Of a stretch of 64,000 bases of DNA, positions 1-8,819 are shown piece after piece; the stretch's first letter is position 1, and the number at the start of each line of letters is the position of its first letter. Where the stretch lies: contig CANJZE010000007.1 in the NCBI GenBank assembly GCA_947479455.1, positions 1 through 64,000 of the forward strand. Reading direction: 5' to 3'. This DNA comes from Bacteroidota bacterium. Its GTDB lineage: Bacteria; Bacteroidota; Bacteroidia; Chitinophagales; LD1. Made by a program: the position numbers and the translations under genes. The notes beneath the pieces were generated by a model. The model was given only the letters and a program-made list of their open reading frames with translations. It was not told the origin of the DNA and ran no database searches.

Positions 1-164
1 CTTACATGTGTACTGGAGTCACCGTGTGTAATGATGAAATATTGCGATGGAGTATCTTTTATTTTTCGAAGGTCGAGGCAAACCACATCGTTGCCTTTTT
101 TGTCGAGGATGGCATCTATCACCACCTTCTTTAAACTTACATTTACCGGTTTCTTTTTGGCCAA
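1..164 (-). CDS. rsfS: Ribosome silencing factor RsfS, 3' part missing at window edge
   Basis: N-terminal part of a RsfS/YbeB/Iojap protein, which binds ribosomal protein uL14 and blocks 30S-50S joining during starvation. The visible reading shows the family's early motifs: a 'VIDAILDKKGND' helix, then 'VVCLDLR', then 'QYFIITHGDSSTHV', matching the usual D-I-V-x-L-D-L-R and F-x-I-x-x-G-x-S-x-x-Q/H-V pattern. There is no ATG. An in-frame stop lies 51 bases upstream, so the most likely start is TTG (giving M-A-K-K-K-P-V). The gene runs off the left edge. It is divergent from birA, a common pairing in Bacteroidota. Identity is inferred from motif pattern only. Confidence 0.75.
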   Translation of the reverse strand, partial: MAKKKPVNVSLKKVVIDAILDKKGNDVVCLDLRKIKDTPSQYFIITHGDSSTHV

Positions 165-233
165 GCACTCAAATTTTGTTGATAAAAATCATTGTCAATA
201 CTCATCAAAAGTAATTAGTTTTCGGAAACAGGT

Positions 234-983
234 ATGGATACACTTTTCATAGGAAAAAACATTGTTGCTTTAGAGTCGGTTGATTCTACCAATAGTTACG
301 CAAAAGATTTGCTGGCGAAAGAAAAGCCGGTGGAAGGAATGATTGTTCTTGCGCATGAACAGCACAGTGGTCGTGGACAAATGGGAAACGTTTGGCAAAC
401 CGAAGCGGGAAAAAATCTCACACTCAGTGTAATTCTCTACCCCGACTTTTTAGATGCAGATAAGCAGTTTTACCTCAACATGGCAGTTTCATTGGCGGTT
501 AAAGATTTTTGTGAAAGCGTACTCAACGATGAAATAAAAATAAAATGGCCTAATGATATTTACCATCGCGATAGCAAGTTGGGCGGCATTTTAATTGAGA
601 ACACCATTAATGGAAACAGAATTTCATCTTCAGTTGTGGGGATTGGAATCAACGTAAACCAAAAGGAGTTTGATGCATCGCTGCCGAATCCAATTTCGCT
701 TTTTCAGATTTCCAATGCCGAATATAAACTTGAGAGTTTGGTTGAGTTACTAGCCTCTTTCATTGAGAAATATTATTTGCAACTGCGCCAGCTTCATTTT
801 AACTTTTTAGATAAGGCATATACGGTGGGGCTGTTTCGTTACCAGCAAACACACGAATTCAAAAAAGGCGAACAGATTTTGCGCGGAGAAATAAACGGTG
901 TAGCAAAGGACGGCAAACTGATTCTTCACGCCAACGGAAAGGAAATGCGTTTTGGTTTTAAGGAAGTAGAGTTTGTTCTTTAG
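234..983 (+). CDS. birA: Biotin--[acetyl-CoA-carboxylase] ligase BirA (monofunctional)
   Basis: Class I biotin protein ligase that activates biotin with ATP and attaches it to the lysine of biotin carboxyl carrier protein, in the cytoplasm. At 249 aa it lacks the N-terminal winged-helix repressor domain of E. coli BirA. Visible motifs in order: substrate loop 'STNSYAKDLL' (about residue 18), biotin-binding 'GRGQMGNVW' (about 47-56), 'KWPNDIY' with the catalytic lysine (about 104), 'KLGGILIE' (about 115) and 'VGIGINVN' (about 135). The C-terminal SH3-like domain follows ('GEINGVAKDGKLIL'). It reads divergently from rsfS. Upstream, TTG-N21-TAGTTTTC loosely resembles a Bacteroidota promoter. High confidence in function. 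Confidence 0.95.
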   Translation: MDTLFIGKNIVALESVDSTNSYAKDLLAKEKPVEGMIVLAHEQHSGRGQMGNVWQTEAGKNLTLSVILYPDFLDADKQFYLNMAVSLAVKDFCESVLNDEIKIKWPNDIYHRDSKLGGILIENTINGNRISSSVVGIGINVNQKEFDASLPNPISLFQISNAEYKLESLVELLASFIEKYYLQLRQLHFNFLDKAYTVGLFRYQQTHEFKKGEQILRGEINGVAKDGKLILHANGKEMRFGFKEVEFVL

Positions 984-1053
984 AAACGAAAGCAACCAAT
1001 GAGCAAGTTTCATCGTTTTGTAAATGGGTTCTGTGTTTCTAAAATTTTCAATC

Positions 1054-2547
1054 ATGAAAAAATTTCTACTTCTCCTTTTTGCTGCAAGCTTTTTTCAAAT
1101 CGTATCGGCTCAAATTCCAAACAGTGATTTTGAATTGTGGGACAATCAACCTGTGCCGCTTTTCTGGGAAACTAATAGCCGACCGCTTACGCTTCCACCT
1201 TGGGATCCATACATTGTCAAGAAAGATACCGACCGCTATTCAGGAAATTTTTCGGCCCACTTATGGGGCAATGGTTTTTTAAAACCGTATGTAAAAACAA
1301 CTTTTGCGGTTTCTCAACATCCTGCATCGCTCTCGCTTTTTTACAAATTGCTTTTTCCTCCTTGTGTAAATGATACTTTATATTTTCAACAAGATACCGT
1401 TTCTGTTCAAGTAGAATTGTTGAACAACAGCAGTGTAGTTGATGTAGGTTATTGGGAATTTTCTGAGGGTAGTTCTATGCTTTGGCAAATGCTCACGGTT
1501 CCTATTTCAAACAATAGCTCACAATTTGACTCTTGCCGAATTACAATTTTCGGAGGTAGAATTTATGGTGGTTGTGGTTTTGCTGCGGCAAATACCGAAT
1601 TCAAGATTGACCATCTCGCTATGAATTATTTATCGAGTTGTTCGAACATAGGCGTGGTGGCTCAAGGTGCCGAAATGGGTTGCTTGCTGATTGACACAGG
1701 AACAACCAATTTGTTATTCCCATGCAATGTGTCGCTTAGTTCACTTGGTTATAATGTGGGCGATTCAATTCATTTTTCATTTGTACCAAGCGGGTGCATT
1801 TCATTTTGCATGCAAGGAACGGATATAGAAATTACTTGTGTTGATACGCCACATGCGCATACGTGCAACGCTTCAGTTACCTTGAATGTTCATCAACCCA
1901 CTTCGCATATAGTTATCAACGGTTCTGTAATAGCAATAACAACAAACACAACTTCACCTATTTCATTTTTGTGGAGTAATGGTCAAAACGGAATTGGTTT
2001 GGATAGCATCGGAAGTTTAGGTGATGGATATTATTGCGTTACAATAACAGATGCTAACAACTGTACAGCATCTGCATGTGATTCGTTGATTGGTGCAAAC
2101 GTTTGCGTGGACACCAACTTAATTTGCCCTCCCGGAAGTTTGTGCTGTGATGCGCCACTGGTAGATTATGTTTGCGGCTGCGACAGTGTTACCTATTTAA
2201 ATGGTTGCATTGCTACATTTTTTGGAGGAGTTACGAGTGCTTACCCTGGCGAATGCGCAACTACAACTTCGATTAAAACAATTGCATCCACACAGGAAAG
2301 AATTTTTGTTTCGCCCGTTCCTGCAAAAAATCAGGTTGTCGTTACTTATCAAACCAATCGTTCAGACAATACAGAAATCAATGTGCTGAATATGCTCGGG
2401 CAAAAAGTAAAATCCATCGAAATAGGTTTTGAAATTTCGGGATTACACAAAACAGAAATTGCGATTGAAAATTTGCCCGCAGGAATTTATTGGGTGGAAA
2501 TGAAAAACTCAACCGAGCATCTTCTCGCAAAATTTGTGAAAGAATAA
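1054..2547 (+). CDS. Secreted T9SS protein with a Kazal-like domain
   Basis: Predicted extracellular or cell-surface protein of 497 aa. The start is placed at the ATG that directly begins a signal peptide (MKKFLLLLFAASFFQIVSAQ); an in-frame ATG 30 bases upstream would add a charged extension. The mature part begins 'IPNSDFELWDN', a carbohydrate-binding-like opening common in Bacteroidota secreted proteins, followed by a beta-rich Cys-containing middle. Around residues 358-405 is a Cys-rich module with 'VCGCDSVTYLNGC', the core of Kazal-type protease-inhibitor folds. The C-terminal ~80 residues form a type-A T9SS sorting domain ('VSPVPAKNQVVV', 'NVLNMLGQKVKS', 'LPAGIYWVEM'). No enzymatic motif is recognised. 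Inhibitor activity is only inferred. Confidence 0.8.
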   Translation: MKKFLLLLFAASFFQIVSAQIPNSDFELWDNQPVPLFWETNSRPLTLPPWDPYIVKKDTDRYSGNFSAHLWGNGFLKPYVKTTFAVSQHPASLSLFYKLLFPPCVNDTLYFQQDTVSVQVELLNNSSVVDVGYWEFSEGSSMLWQMLTVPISNNSSQFDSCRITIFGGRIYGGCGFAAANTEFKIDHLAMNYLSSCSNIGVVAQGAEMGCLLIDTGTTNLLFPCNVSLSSLGYNVGDSIHFSFVPSGCISFCMQGTDIEITCVDTPHAHTCNASVTLNVHQPTSHIVINGSVIAITTNTTSPISFLWSNGQNGIGLDSIGSLGDGYYCVTITDANNCTASACDSLIGANVCVDTNLICPPGSLCCDAPLVDYVCGCDSVTYLNGCIATFFGGVTSAYPGECATTTSIKTIASTQERIFVSPVPAKNQVVVTYQTNRSDNTEINVLNMLGQKVKSIEIGFEISGLHKTEIAIENLPAGIYWVEMKNSTEHLLAKFVKE

Positions 2548-2568
2548 GAATGCGTATGTTTGGTTTCC

Positions 2569-3147
2569 ATGACCACTTACTCGCCACAACAAACACTTCG
2601 CGAAGCGCTCGATATTTTTTTTAAGCAATATAATTTGGGTGAAGAAGGTGGACTGAATCAGGATTGGGCTTACCTTGATTTTAAATTCTTTCGACTTCCA
2701 TTTCCCAATACCGCTTCGCGCAAACGCGCTTTAATTTATCACGACATACATCATATAGTTACCGGTTATAAAAGTGATTGGCAGGGCGAAGCCGAAATTG
2801 GTGCCTGGGAAGTTTCGACCGGTTGTGGCGACCATACAGCTGCCTGGGTTTTAGACATTGGAAGTTTGTTGATGGGTGTTTGCTTTTTTCCGCGCAAAAC
2901 ATTTCACGCATTTATAAGAGGAAGAAGAACTTTGAATTTGTATGGCAACACTTACACCAAAGAAGATTTGCTGCCGATGAAAATTGACGAGGTTCAAAAA
3001 ATGCTTTTGCTCAACGCAGAACAAAACAAACCCGCAACTGCCAAAGAGATTTTTGCTTTTATAGGATGGACACTTGTATCGGCATTTACATGGGGCTTGC
3101 CGTTTGCGATTATTTATGGTTTAACCCTTTGGTATATTTTTAAATAA
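2569..3147 (+). CDS. COQ4-like protein with HDxxHx11E metal motif and C-terminal membrane segments
   Basis: 192 aa. Residues 58-74 read H-D-I-H-H-(11)-E, exactly the HDxxHx11E metal-binding motif of the COQ4 family (eukaryotic ubiquinone biosynthesis and bacterial relatives). It is followed by 'IGAWEVSTGCGDHTAAW', as in COQ4 relatives, where a Glu-containing helix follows. Unlike mitochondrial COQ4 it ends with two hydrophobic segments (about 158-190), so it is probably membrane-anchored. A TTG nine bases upstream is possible, but the ATG gives a more natural N-terminus. It follows the T9SS gene by 21 bases. Bacteroidota normally make menaquinone, not ubiquinone, so its substrate is unknown. 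The family call rests on the motif. Confidence 0.6.
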   Translation: MTTYSPQQTLREALDIFFKQYNLGEEGGLNQDWAYLDFKFFRLPFPNTASRKRALIYHDIHHIVTGYKSDWQGEAEIGAWEVSTGCGDHTAAWVLDIGSLLMGVCFFPRKTFHAFIRGRRTLNLYGNTYTKEDLLPMKIDEVQKMLLLNAEQNKPATAKEIFAFIGWTLVSAFTWGLPFAIIYGLTLWYIFK

Positions 3148-3213
3148 CACTTGCTGGGGTTCTCAATTAAACCCACAAAACATTTCTTCGTCTATCTTTA
3201 ACAACCACATTCT

Positions 3214-3777
3214 ATGACCGACAGAGAACTTTTGGATTTATTTCATTCGGGCGCGCGTGAACAGGCGTTTACTGCGTTGGTTGAAACCTACCAGCAAAAA
3301 GTGTATTACCACATTCGCAGAATGGTGCAGAACCACGATGATGCCAATGATGTAATGCAGAATACTTTTATAAAAGTTTGGAATGCGCTCGAAAATTTTC
3401 GTGCCGATTCGCAGCTTTTTACCTGGTTATATAGAATTGCAACCAACGAAACCATTACGTTCATTAATTACAGAAACAAGAAGGCGACCATTTCGTTTGA
3501 CGGCACCGACAGCGATGATGACGACAATAATTATGCTCCATCAAATTATATAAAAGGCGATTCGCATCAGGTGGATGCAGATGATATTCAGGCGCGTTTG
3601 CAAAAGGCGATTGACCTTTTGCCCGAAAAGCAGAAACTTGTATTTAACCTGCGCTACTATGATGAAATGCCTTATGAGCAAATGAGCGAAGTGTTGGGAA
3701 CCAGCGAGGGGGCGTTAAAGGCAAGCTATCACCATGCAGCTCAAAAGGTCGAAAAATATTTGTTGGGTGAGGATTAA
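3214..3777 (+). CDS. ECF RNA polymerase sigma factor
   Basis: 187 aa sigma-70 family group 4 factor directing RNA polymerase to an unknown regulon. Region 2 spans roughly residues 20-90 ('ALVETYQQKVYYHIRRM', 'DANDVMQNTFIKVW', 'FTWLYRIATNETI'), including the core-binding 2.2 helix and the -10 recognition helix. A short acidic linker (DSDDDDNN) separates it from region 4 (about 125-180), with 'LPEKQKLVFNLRYYDEMPY' and the -35 recognition helix 'SEVLGTSEGALKASYHHA'. It is the first gene of a three-gene set with a membrane protein and a Spy-like periplasmic protein, so it is probably controlled by that membrane partner. A TATCTTTA box (-7 like) lies 20 bases before the ATG. Confidence 0.92.
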   Translation: MTDRELLDLFHSGAREQAFTALVETYQQKVYYHIRRMVQNHDDANDVMQNTFIKVWNALENFRADSQLFTWLYRIATNETITFINYRNKKATISFDGTDSDDDDNNYAPSNYIKGDSHQVDADDIQARLQKAIDLLPEKQKLVFNLRYYDEMPYEQMSEVLGTSEGALKASYHHAAQKVEKYLLGED

Positions 3778-3817
3778 ACCTGAAACAGAAACCACAGTCA
3801 GAACGTTCGAATTAAAA

Positions 3818-4585
3818 ATGAAAACCAGAGAAGAAATATTAAAAGAATTGAAGGAGCTCGCTCCGAAACTTGCTTCGCTTAAAAAAGTGAACACGGTTTC
3901 GGTTCCTGAGAACTACTTTGCAAATTTCAAATCAGCAATGATTGAAAGAGTGAAGTTGGGGGGAGTAACCGATGAGTTGAGCGCCATTTCTCCACAGTTG
4001 GCAAAGATTGAAAAACGAAATACGGTGAAAGTTCCTGTCGGCTATTTCACTTCACTTCCAACCGATTTGCTTCAACAAATTCGTAAAGAAGAAGCGATGG
4101 TGGAATTGAAACAAATTGCACCCGCAATTTCGCAAATTGAAAAGGAAAACGCTTTTGAAATTTCAGCAAATTATTTCAAAGAATTTCCACAGCAAATAAT
4201 GAATAAGATTGATGCGCAGGAAAAATCGAAAATAAAGGAAACATCACCGGCTTGGTTCAGCGGATTGAATAATGCGCTTGAGAATTTAGTACAGCTAATT
4301 TTGAAACCAAAATATTCTCTTGCTTTTGCAGGCACGGTTGCTACGGTAGTTATTGGGGTAATGATGTTTGCCAAAGTAGAACAATGCAATGATTTGGATT
4401 GTAAAATGGCTTCGCTTACCGATGAAGAAATCAATACTTACTTAGATAGCAGTGCAGATACTTATACCGATGAAATTTTTGAAACAACCGATGAAACGAC
4501 AACGCCAACAACAACTGTTCAGTTTGAAAACGAAATGCTGAAAGATGTAAGCGATGCAGATTTAAATAATGCCATACTCGACTAA
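3818..4585 (+). CDS. Putative anti-sigma/membrane partner of the ECF sigma, three internal repeats
   Basis: 255 aa, starting 40 bases after the sigma stop; a longer frame overlapping the sigma gene is rejected because the repeats begin with this ATG. Three ~45-residue repeats fill the N-terminal cytoplasmic part. Each has the form L-x-x-[IL]-[AS]-P-x-[LI]-x-x-[LI]-x-K-x-N-x-[FV]-x-[VI]-P/S-x-x-YF, with 'VPENYF', 'VPVGYF' and 'ISANYF' at the ends. A single membrane helix follows at about 168-186 ('LAFAGTVATVVIGVMMFA'). The last part is acidic and Thr-rich (EIFETTDETTTPTT). Position and topology fit an anti-sigma factor, but the canonical zinc-binding HxxxCxxC motif is absent. Similar sigma-linked proteins occur in Bacteroidota. 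Function is inferred from context. Confidence 0.6.
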   Translation: MKTREEILKELKELAPKLASLKKVNTVSVPENYFANFKSAMIERVKLGGVTDELSAISPQLAKIEKRNTVKVPVGYFTSLPTDLLQQIRKEEAMVELKQIAPAISQIEKENAFEISANYFKEFPQQIMNKIDAQEKSKIKETSPAWFSGLNNALENLVQLILKPKYSLAFAGTVATVVIGVMMFAKVEQCNDLDCKMASLTDEEINTYLDSSADTYTDEIFETTDETTTPTTTVQFENEMLKDVSDADLNNAILD

Positions 4586-4630
4586 ACAAACACTATGAAA
4601 AATATTTTTACAAACCGAAAATTGAAGACG

Positions 4631-5152
4631 ATGAAAACGATAACTAAAACAAGCATGTATTTATTTGTGTTGTTGATGATGAGCTTAACCGCAACAAAAA
4701 TAATGGCGCAAACTCCGCAACAACCAACGGATAAAGGAGAAAGAATAGAACAATTGCGCATAGCTTTTATTTCGCACGAACTGAACCTTTCACCGCAAGA
4801 AGGACAAAGATTCTGGCCCGTGTATAACCAGTACCGCAACGATTTAAAAACAATGCACCAGAATTTTAAGATGAATCCTAATGGTCAAATGGATGCAAAT
4901 CAGCAATTGGATTTTGAGCAAAAGAAATTAGACCTCAAGAAAAAATACAAAAATGAATTTGAAGGTGCACTCGGGAAAGATAAAGTGAACCAGCTTTACA
5001 ATCTTGAGCACAAGTTTCAGGAAAAGCTAAAGGACTTGCGCGAACAACGCCAGCAACAAAAGGGCAACGGTGGACAAGGCGGTCAGAATGGACAGGGAGG
5101 AAACGGTGGTCCAAGACCAGGAGGTAACGGAAGAGGTTTTGGCCCAAGATAG
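4631..5152 (+). CDS. Spy/CpxP-like periplasmic protein (sigma-linked sensor-like)
   Basis: 173 aa from the ATG that immediately starts a signal peptide ('MKTITKTSMYLFVLLMM...'); an ATG 36 bases upstream is the alternative. The mature protein is helical and charged, with 'RIAFISHELNLSPQEGQRF' and 'WPVYNQYRNDLK', a variant of the LTxxQ-type repeats of the Spy/CpxP family, whose members act as periplasmic chaperones or stress sensors. Residues 75-140 are Lys/Glu-rich and probably coiled coil. The tail from about 145 is low-complexity Gly/Gln/Asn/Pro-rich and ends 'GRGFGPR'. It closes the sigma, membrane protein, periplasmic protein set and is followed by a terminator. A role in sensing envelope stress for the sigma factor is inferred. 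Confidence 0.65.
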   Translation: MKTITKTSMYLFVLLMMSLTATKIMAQTPQQPTDKGERIEQLRIAFISHELNLSPQEGQRFWPVYNQYRNDLKTMHQNFKMNPNGQMDANQQLDFEQKKLDLKKKYKNEFEGALGKDKVNQLYNLEHKFQEKLKDLREQRQQQKGNGGQGGQNGQGGNGGPRPGGNGRGFGPR

Positions 5153-5177
5153 AAATTGAATTTCACTAAATACGAAG

Positions 5178-5201
5178 AGGAGCCGCATGGCTCCTTTTTT
5201 T
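5178..5201 (+). terminator. Intrinsic terminator after the sigma-linked operon
   Basis: GC-rich stem GGAGCC / GGCTCC around a GCAT loop, extended by an A-T pair, followed directly by seven T. It lies about 25 bases after the Spy-like gene. Confidence 0.85.
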
Positions 5202-5240
5202 ATTTCCCTAATTTCTATCTTTAGCAGAAATATTTTTGAC

Positions 5241-7043
5241 ATGAATAAATTTTTACTCCTCGTTTTTGTGCTCTTCGTTTTTTCAAACGAAAAAATTTTA
5301 GCACAACTAACCGCAACAACAACTACTACCAATCCAACTTGTGTAAACAATAATGGCTCTGCCACAGTTACGCCAAGTGGTGGAAACAGCTACACTTATA
5401 AATGGAGCAATGGAGCTACAACCGCCACAGCAAGTTCGCTTGCTGCGGGCACTTACACAGTTACTGTTTACTCAAGTGCAGGTACAATTTGGGATACACT
5501 TTATCTCGAAACTTTTGATGCAACACAAACGTGGACCCTGAATATTTCTACAGGAACAAATGGTGCTGACCCAAACTTTTGGACAATTTCAGATAACGAA
5601 GGTGGAGTTGCTCCGAGCGGTTGCGGAGTTGCAAATAATGGAAATGCAACTTTGCATTTGACAAGTGTTTTTAATCCTTCTGGAGGCGCTGCTTATGATG
5701 CAGGGGGTTTGTGCGGAGTGTTGTATTGTCCAATGACAAGCGCGGCAGCGCAGTCGGCAAATATAAATACCAATGGAGCAAACAATCTTGTGCTTAGTTA
5801 CGATTTTATTGGAGCTGGACAGGGACTTACAGACAACGCTTCTTCTCTTTATAGTATAAATGGAGGAGGTGGTTTTACTTCGCTCGACCCTTCGTTGAAA
5901 TCAATAAACACCGGTTGTGGTGGACAAGGTAAATGGACCAAGCGCAGTTACAATCTCCCCGCATCATGCAACAACATCAGTAACTTTATGATGCGGTTCA
6001 ATTGGGTGAATGATGATGATGGTGCGGGAAGTGACCCTTCGGTTGCTGTCAACAATGTCTTGCTGCGAGACTCCATGCCCGGCACTGCGGACTCAATTGT
6101 AAAAACAGTGACACTTACACAACCCACGCCACCAAATTTTGTAACCGCTGCTTTGAGTGTTGTAAATCCTTCTTGCGGGCAAAACAACGGCTCCATAAAT
6201 AATGTGGGTGTTGCAGGTGGAACTCCAACATATACTTACTCATGGACCATTAGCGGAGCGCAAATAGGTACGGGAAATTCAATAACGAATATTGGGGCGG
6301 GCACTTACACGTTTGAAGCAACCGACCAAAACGGATGTGTGATTGATACTTCGTTCACACTTGTATCAACAGGAACAGGAAACGCAACAGTAACCACAAA
6401 CGATTCGTTGATTTGCGCGAGCGACTCTACAGTAATTTGCACACAAGGAAATTATGTTTCGTATTTATGGAATACCGGTGCAACCACGCCATGCATTACT
6501 GTACACGGTGCCGGTAATTATTATGTAACCGCTACCGATGGAAATAACTGTTCGGCTATTTCTAATCACCTCGGCATTTTTGTATATCCACTGCCGCCAG
6601 TATCTGTTTCGGTGAATGGTGATACACTTACAGCGCACAACGGAAATTCGTATCAGTGGTACCGAAACGGAAGTTTAATTGCGAACGCGACCGATTCAGT
6701 TTACATTGCCACCCAATCGGGGAATTATACTGTGGCAATTACCGATGAACATGGTTGTTATGCTACTTCAAATGCAGTAGTTGTAATAGTTTCGGGAATA
6801 ACCGAAACGGGAAATTCGGATTTGGGAATTCGAATTTTTCCAAATCCCGTAAAAGAAGATTTGAATTTGGTTGTAGATGCCGGATTGATTGGGGAAGAAA
6901 TTTTGGTAAGTGATTTGAGTGGAAGAATTTTGATGAGAGAAAAAATTAAAGCAATCAATTTCAAACTTGAAATCGCTCCATTTTCTAACGGCATTTATAT
7001 TTTGAAAGTTGGAAGCGTAGCAAAGCGAATAACTAAGCAATAG
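5241..7043 (+). CDS. Secreted T9SS adhesin-like protein with SprB-type repeats
   Basis: 600 aa, starting at the ATG before a signal peptide ('MNKFLLLVFVLFVFSN...ILAQ'); the longer in-frame start would lie inside the preceding terminator. An SprB-like repeat follows at once ('TNPTCVNNNGSATVTPSGG' then 'YTYKWSNGATTATASSLAAG' and 'TYTVTV'), and another at about 310-375 ('NPSCGQNNGSINNVGVAGG', 'GAGTYTFEATDQNGC'). Between them is a ~200-residue beta-rich domain with a 'FDATQTWTLN' opening. Two Ig-like modules come later ('YVSYLWNTGATTPC', 'YQWYRNGSLI'). The last ~75 residues are a type-A T9SS sorting domain ('IRIFPNPVKEDLNLV', 'NGIYILKVG'). SprB-type repeats are known from gliding adhesins. Surface attachment is the likely role. 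Confidence 0.85.
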   Translation: MNKFLLLVFVLFVFSNEKILAQLTATTTTTNPTCVNNNGSATVTPSGGNSYTYKWSNGATTATASSLAAGTYTVTVYSSAGTIWDTLYLETFDATQTWTLNISTGTNGADPNFWTISDNEGGVAPSGCGVANNGNATLHLTSVFNPSGGAAYDAGGLCGVLYCPMTSAAAQSANINTNGANNLVLSYDFIGAGQGLTDNASSLYSINGGGGFTSLDPSLKSINTGCGGQGKWTKRSYNLPASCNNISNFMMRFNWVNDDDGAGSDPSVAVNNVLLRDSMPGTADSIVKTVTLTQPTPPNFVTAALSVVNPSCGQNNGSINNVGVAGGTPTYTYSWTISGAQIGTGNSITNIGAGTYTFEATDQNGCVIDTSFTLVSTGTGNATVTTNDSLICASDSTVICTQGNYVSYLWNTGATTPCITVHGAGNYYVTATDGNNCSAISNHLGIFVYPLPPVSVSVNGDTLTAHNGNSYQWYRNGSLIANATDSVYIATQSGNYTVAITDEHGCYATSNAVVVIVSGITETGNSDLGIRIFPNPVKEDLNLVVDAGLIGEEILVSDLSGRILMREKIKAINFKLEIAPFSNGIYILKVGSVAKRITKQ

Positions 7044-7128
7044 GTTCGGGTTACAACAATTCAGCCGTAATTTACAACACGGTAAGACCAATGTTTGATT
7101 GCTTTGTGCTCAACAAAAACTAATGATT

Positions 7129-8799
7129 ATGAAAACAACAAAATTATTTTTCGCCTTGCTTATGATTACGCAAGCAACCTTGGCTACAGGAAATTTTTCT
7201 TTAATAGAAATTAATCCGCTGCACGGCACGCAGGAATTTTTTTTCAGCGATAGCTCAAAAACTTTTTATGGTGCCGGTGAAATTGGAGCCATAACAGAGT
7301 TCAACAACAAACTTTTTTTTACAGCACAGAACTCGCCCGATAACACAGAGTTGTGGATGACCAATGGCACTACGGGTGGAACTTCGCTGGTGAAAGAAAT
7401 AAACGCAAACGGCTCAGCAGGAATTGGAAATATTGCAGTAGTCGGAAACAAAATGTTTTTTATGGCTACCGATAATGGTATCGATTATGATTTATGGGCG
7501 AGTGACGGCAGCGCAAACGGTACGGAAAAAATTGCTGAACTCAATCAATCATGGAATGGCGCTCTGTCACCACAAAACATTTCAGTGATGGGAAGCCGCT
7601 TGCTTTTTTGCACGCAAGACCAATTGATGATTAGCGATGGCACAACTGCGGGAACCGATTCGATTCATGCCATAACATCCTACTCACAAGGCTTTGGTTA
7701 CTGCGAATTGAACAGTAAAGTTTATTTCATTCTTCCCAATGGAAACGGCAATCAAGAATTATGGAGAACCGATGGAACCGTTGCGGGAACTGAGCTCATT
7801 CAAAACCTTACAAGTTCGAGCAGCAACATCATTAGTGTTAATTCTATGCTTGCTTTTAATAACAAATTATTTGTGGTGGCTTCTATAAGCGGACAAGGGC
7901 CGGACTTGTTTACATTTAACGGAAATGCTACCGACACGCTGCAGAGAATTGTAATTGCTGCTGGAGGAAATTCTTATCCAAACAGCATCACCTTATATGA
8001 CAATGCAGTTTATTTAATTGCTTCGACCATGGCTTCGGCCAATATTTTTAAAATTAGCGAAGGAAGCAGTACACCTGTTGAACTAATGCCTGGAGCCACA
8101 TTTAGTTGGTTGAGCAATTTGAGTTTTGCCAATAACAAACTTTATTTTGTTGCAGATGGTGGCAAGGAATTTCACAGCATAGACTTGAACGGATTTGCAC
8201 ACAGCATATTGTCGTTGAATGGATTTTTTACTCCTAACTTTTGGGGGAGCGAACAGCAGCCATCGCTATTGGGTGCGAATGGAAAAATTTTCTTTCAAGC
8301 GTATGACAGCGCGAGCAACAAACAAGTGTTTATAGAAAGCGATGGAACAGAGGCAGGCACACAAATAGTAATGCCAGCAGGAGCAAGCACCGAACATCCG
8401 TTCAATTTTATAGCGGGCTGCGGAGCGCTCGATGTCTTCGATTTTAAAATGTGGGGCAACAAGGTAATTATACCGGCAAACTTTACCGAGGCTGGAAGAG
8501 AACTTTGGATTTATGATCCACAGGCTACGACCGGAATTGTTCAAACACAGAATGAAAACGCATTTTCTTTATTTCCGAATCCAGCGAAGGGAGATGTGAC
8601 CGTGAAAACAACTAGCCCCGGCTATTGTGATCAAGAATTTGAAGTTACGAATTTGACCGGGCAAGTAGTTTTGAAAACTGTTTTGAAAAACGAAACAACC
8701 ATCATAAAACTTTCCGCGCTTGCGGTAGGAAATTATTGTGCTACGCTTTCTGAAAACGGAAAAGTAACAGGCGCAAAGAAACTAGTTATTGTAAAATAA
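7129..8799 (+). CDS. Secreted T9SS protein with ELWxxDGTxxGT repeats
   Basis: 556 aa from the ATG that begins the signal peptide ('MKTTKLFFALLMITQATLA'); two further in-frame starts lie 6 and 30 bases upstream. The body is a series of propeller-like repeats carrying variants of the ELWxxDGTxxGT motif: 'ELWMTNGTTGGTSLVKE', 'DLWASDGSANGTEKI', 'LMISDGTTAGTDSI', 'ELWRTDGTVAGTELIQ' and 'FIESDGTEAGTQIV', typically alternating with 'NNKLFFTA'-type strands. The C-terminus is a type-A T9SS sorting domain ('FSLFPNPAKGDVTV', 'LTGQVVLKT', 'AVGNYCATL'). The repeat family is common in secreted Bacteroidota proteins and has no established biochemical role. Confidence 0.85.
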   Translation: MKTTKLFFALLMITQATLATGNFSLIEINPLHGTQEFFFSDSSKTFYGAGEIGAITEFNNKLFFTAQNSPDNTELWMTNGTTGGTSLVKEINANGSAGIGNIAVVGNKMFFMATDNGIDYDLWASDGSANGTEKIAELNQSWNGALSPQNISVMGSRLLFCTQDQLMISDGTTAGTDSIHAITSYSQGFGYCELNSKVYFILPNGNGNQELWRTDGTVAGTELIQNLTSSSSNIISVNSMLAFNNKLFVVASISGQGPDLFTFNGNATDTLQRIVIAAGGNSYPNSITLYDNAVYLIASTMASANIFKISEGSSTPVELMPGATFSWLSNLSFANNKLYFVADGGKEFHSIDLNGFAHSILSLNGFFTPNFWGSEQQPSLLGANGKIFFQAYDSASNKQVFIESDGTEAGTQIVMPAGASTEHPFNFIAGCGALDVFDFKMWGNKVIIPANFTEAGRELWIYDPQATTGIVQTQNENAFSLFPNPAKGDVTVKTTSPGYCDQEFEVTNLTGQVVLKTVLKNETTIIKLSALAVGNYCATLSENGKVTGAKKLVIVK

Positions 8800-8819
8800 T
8801 AGTAGCAAAAAATAGAGCG

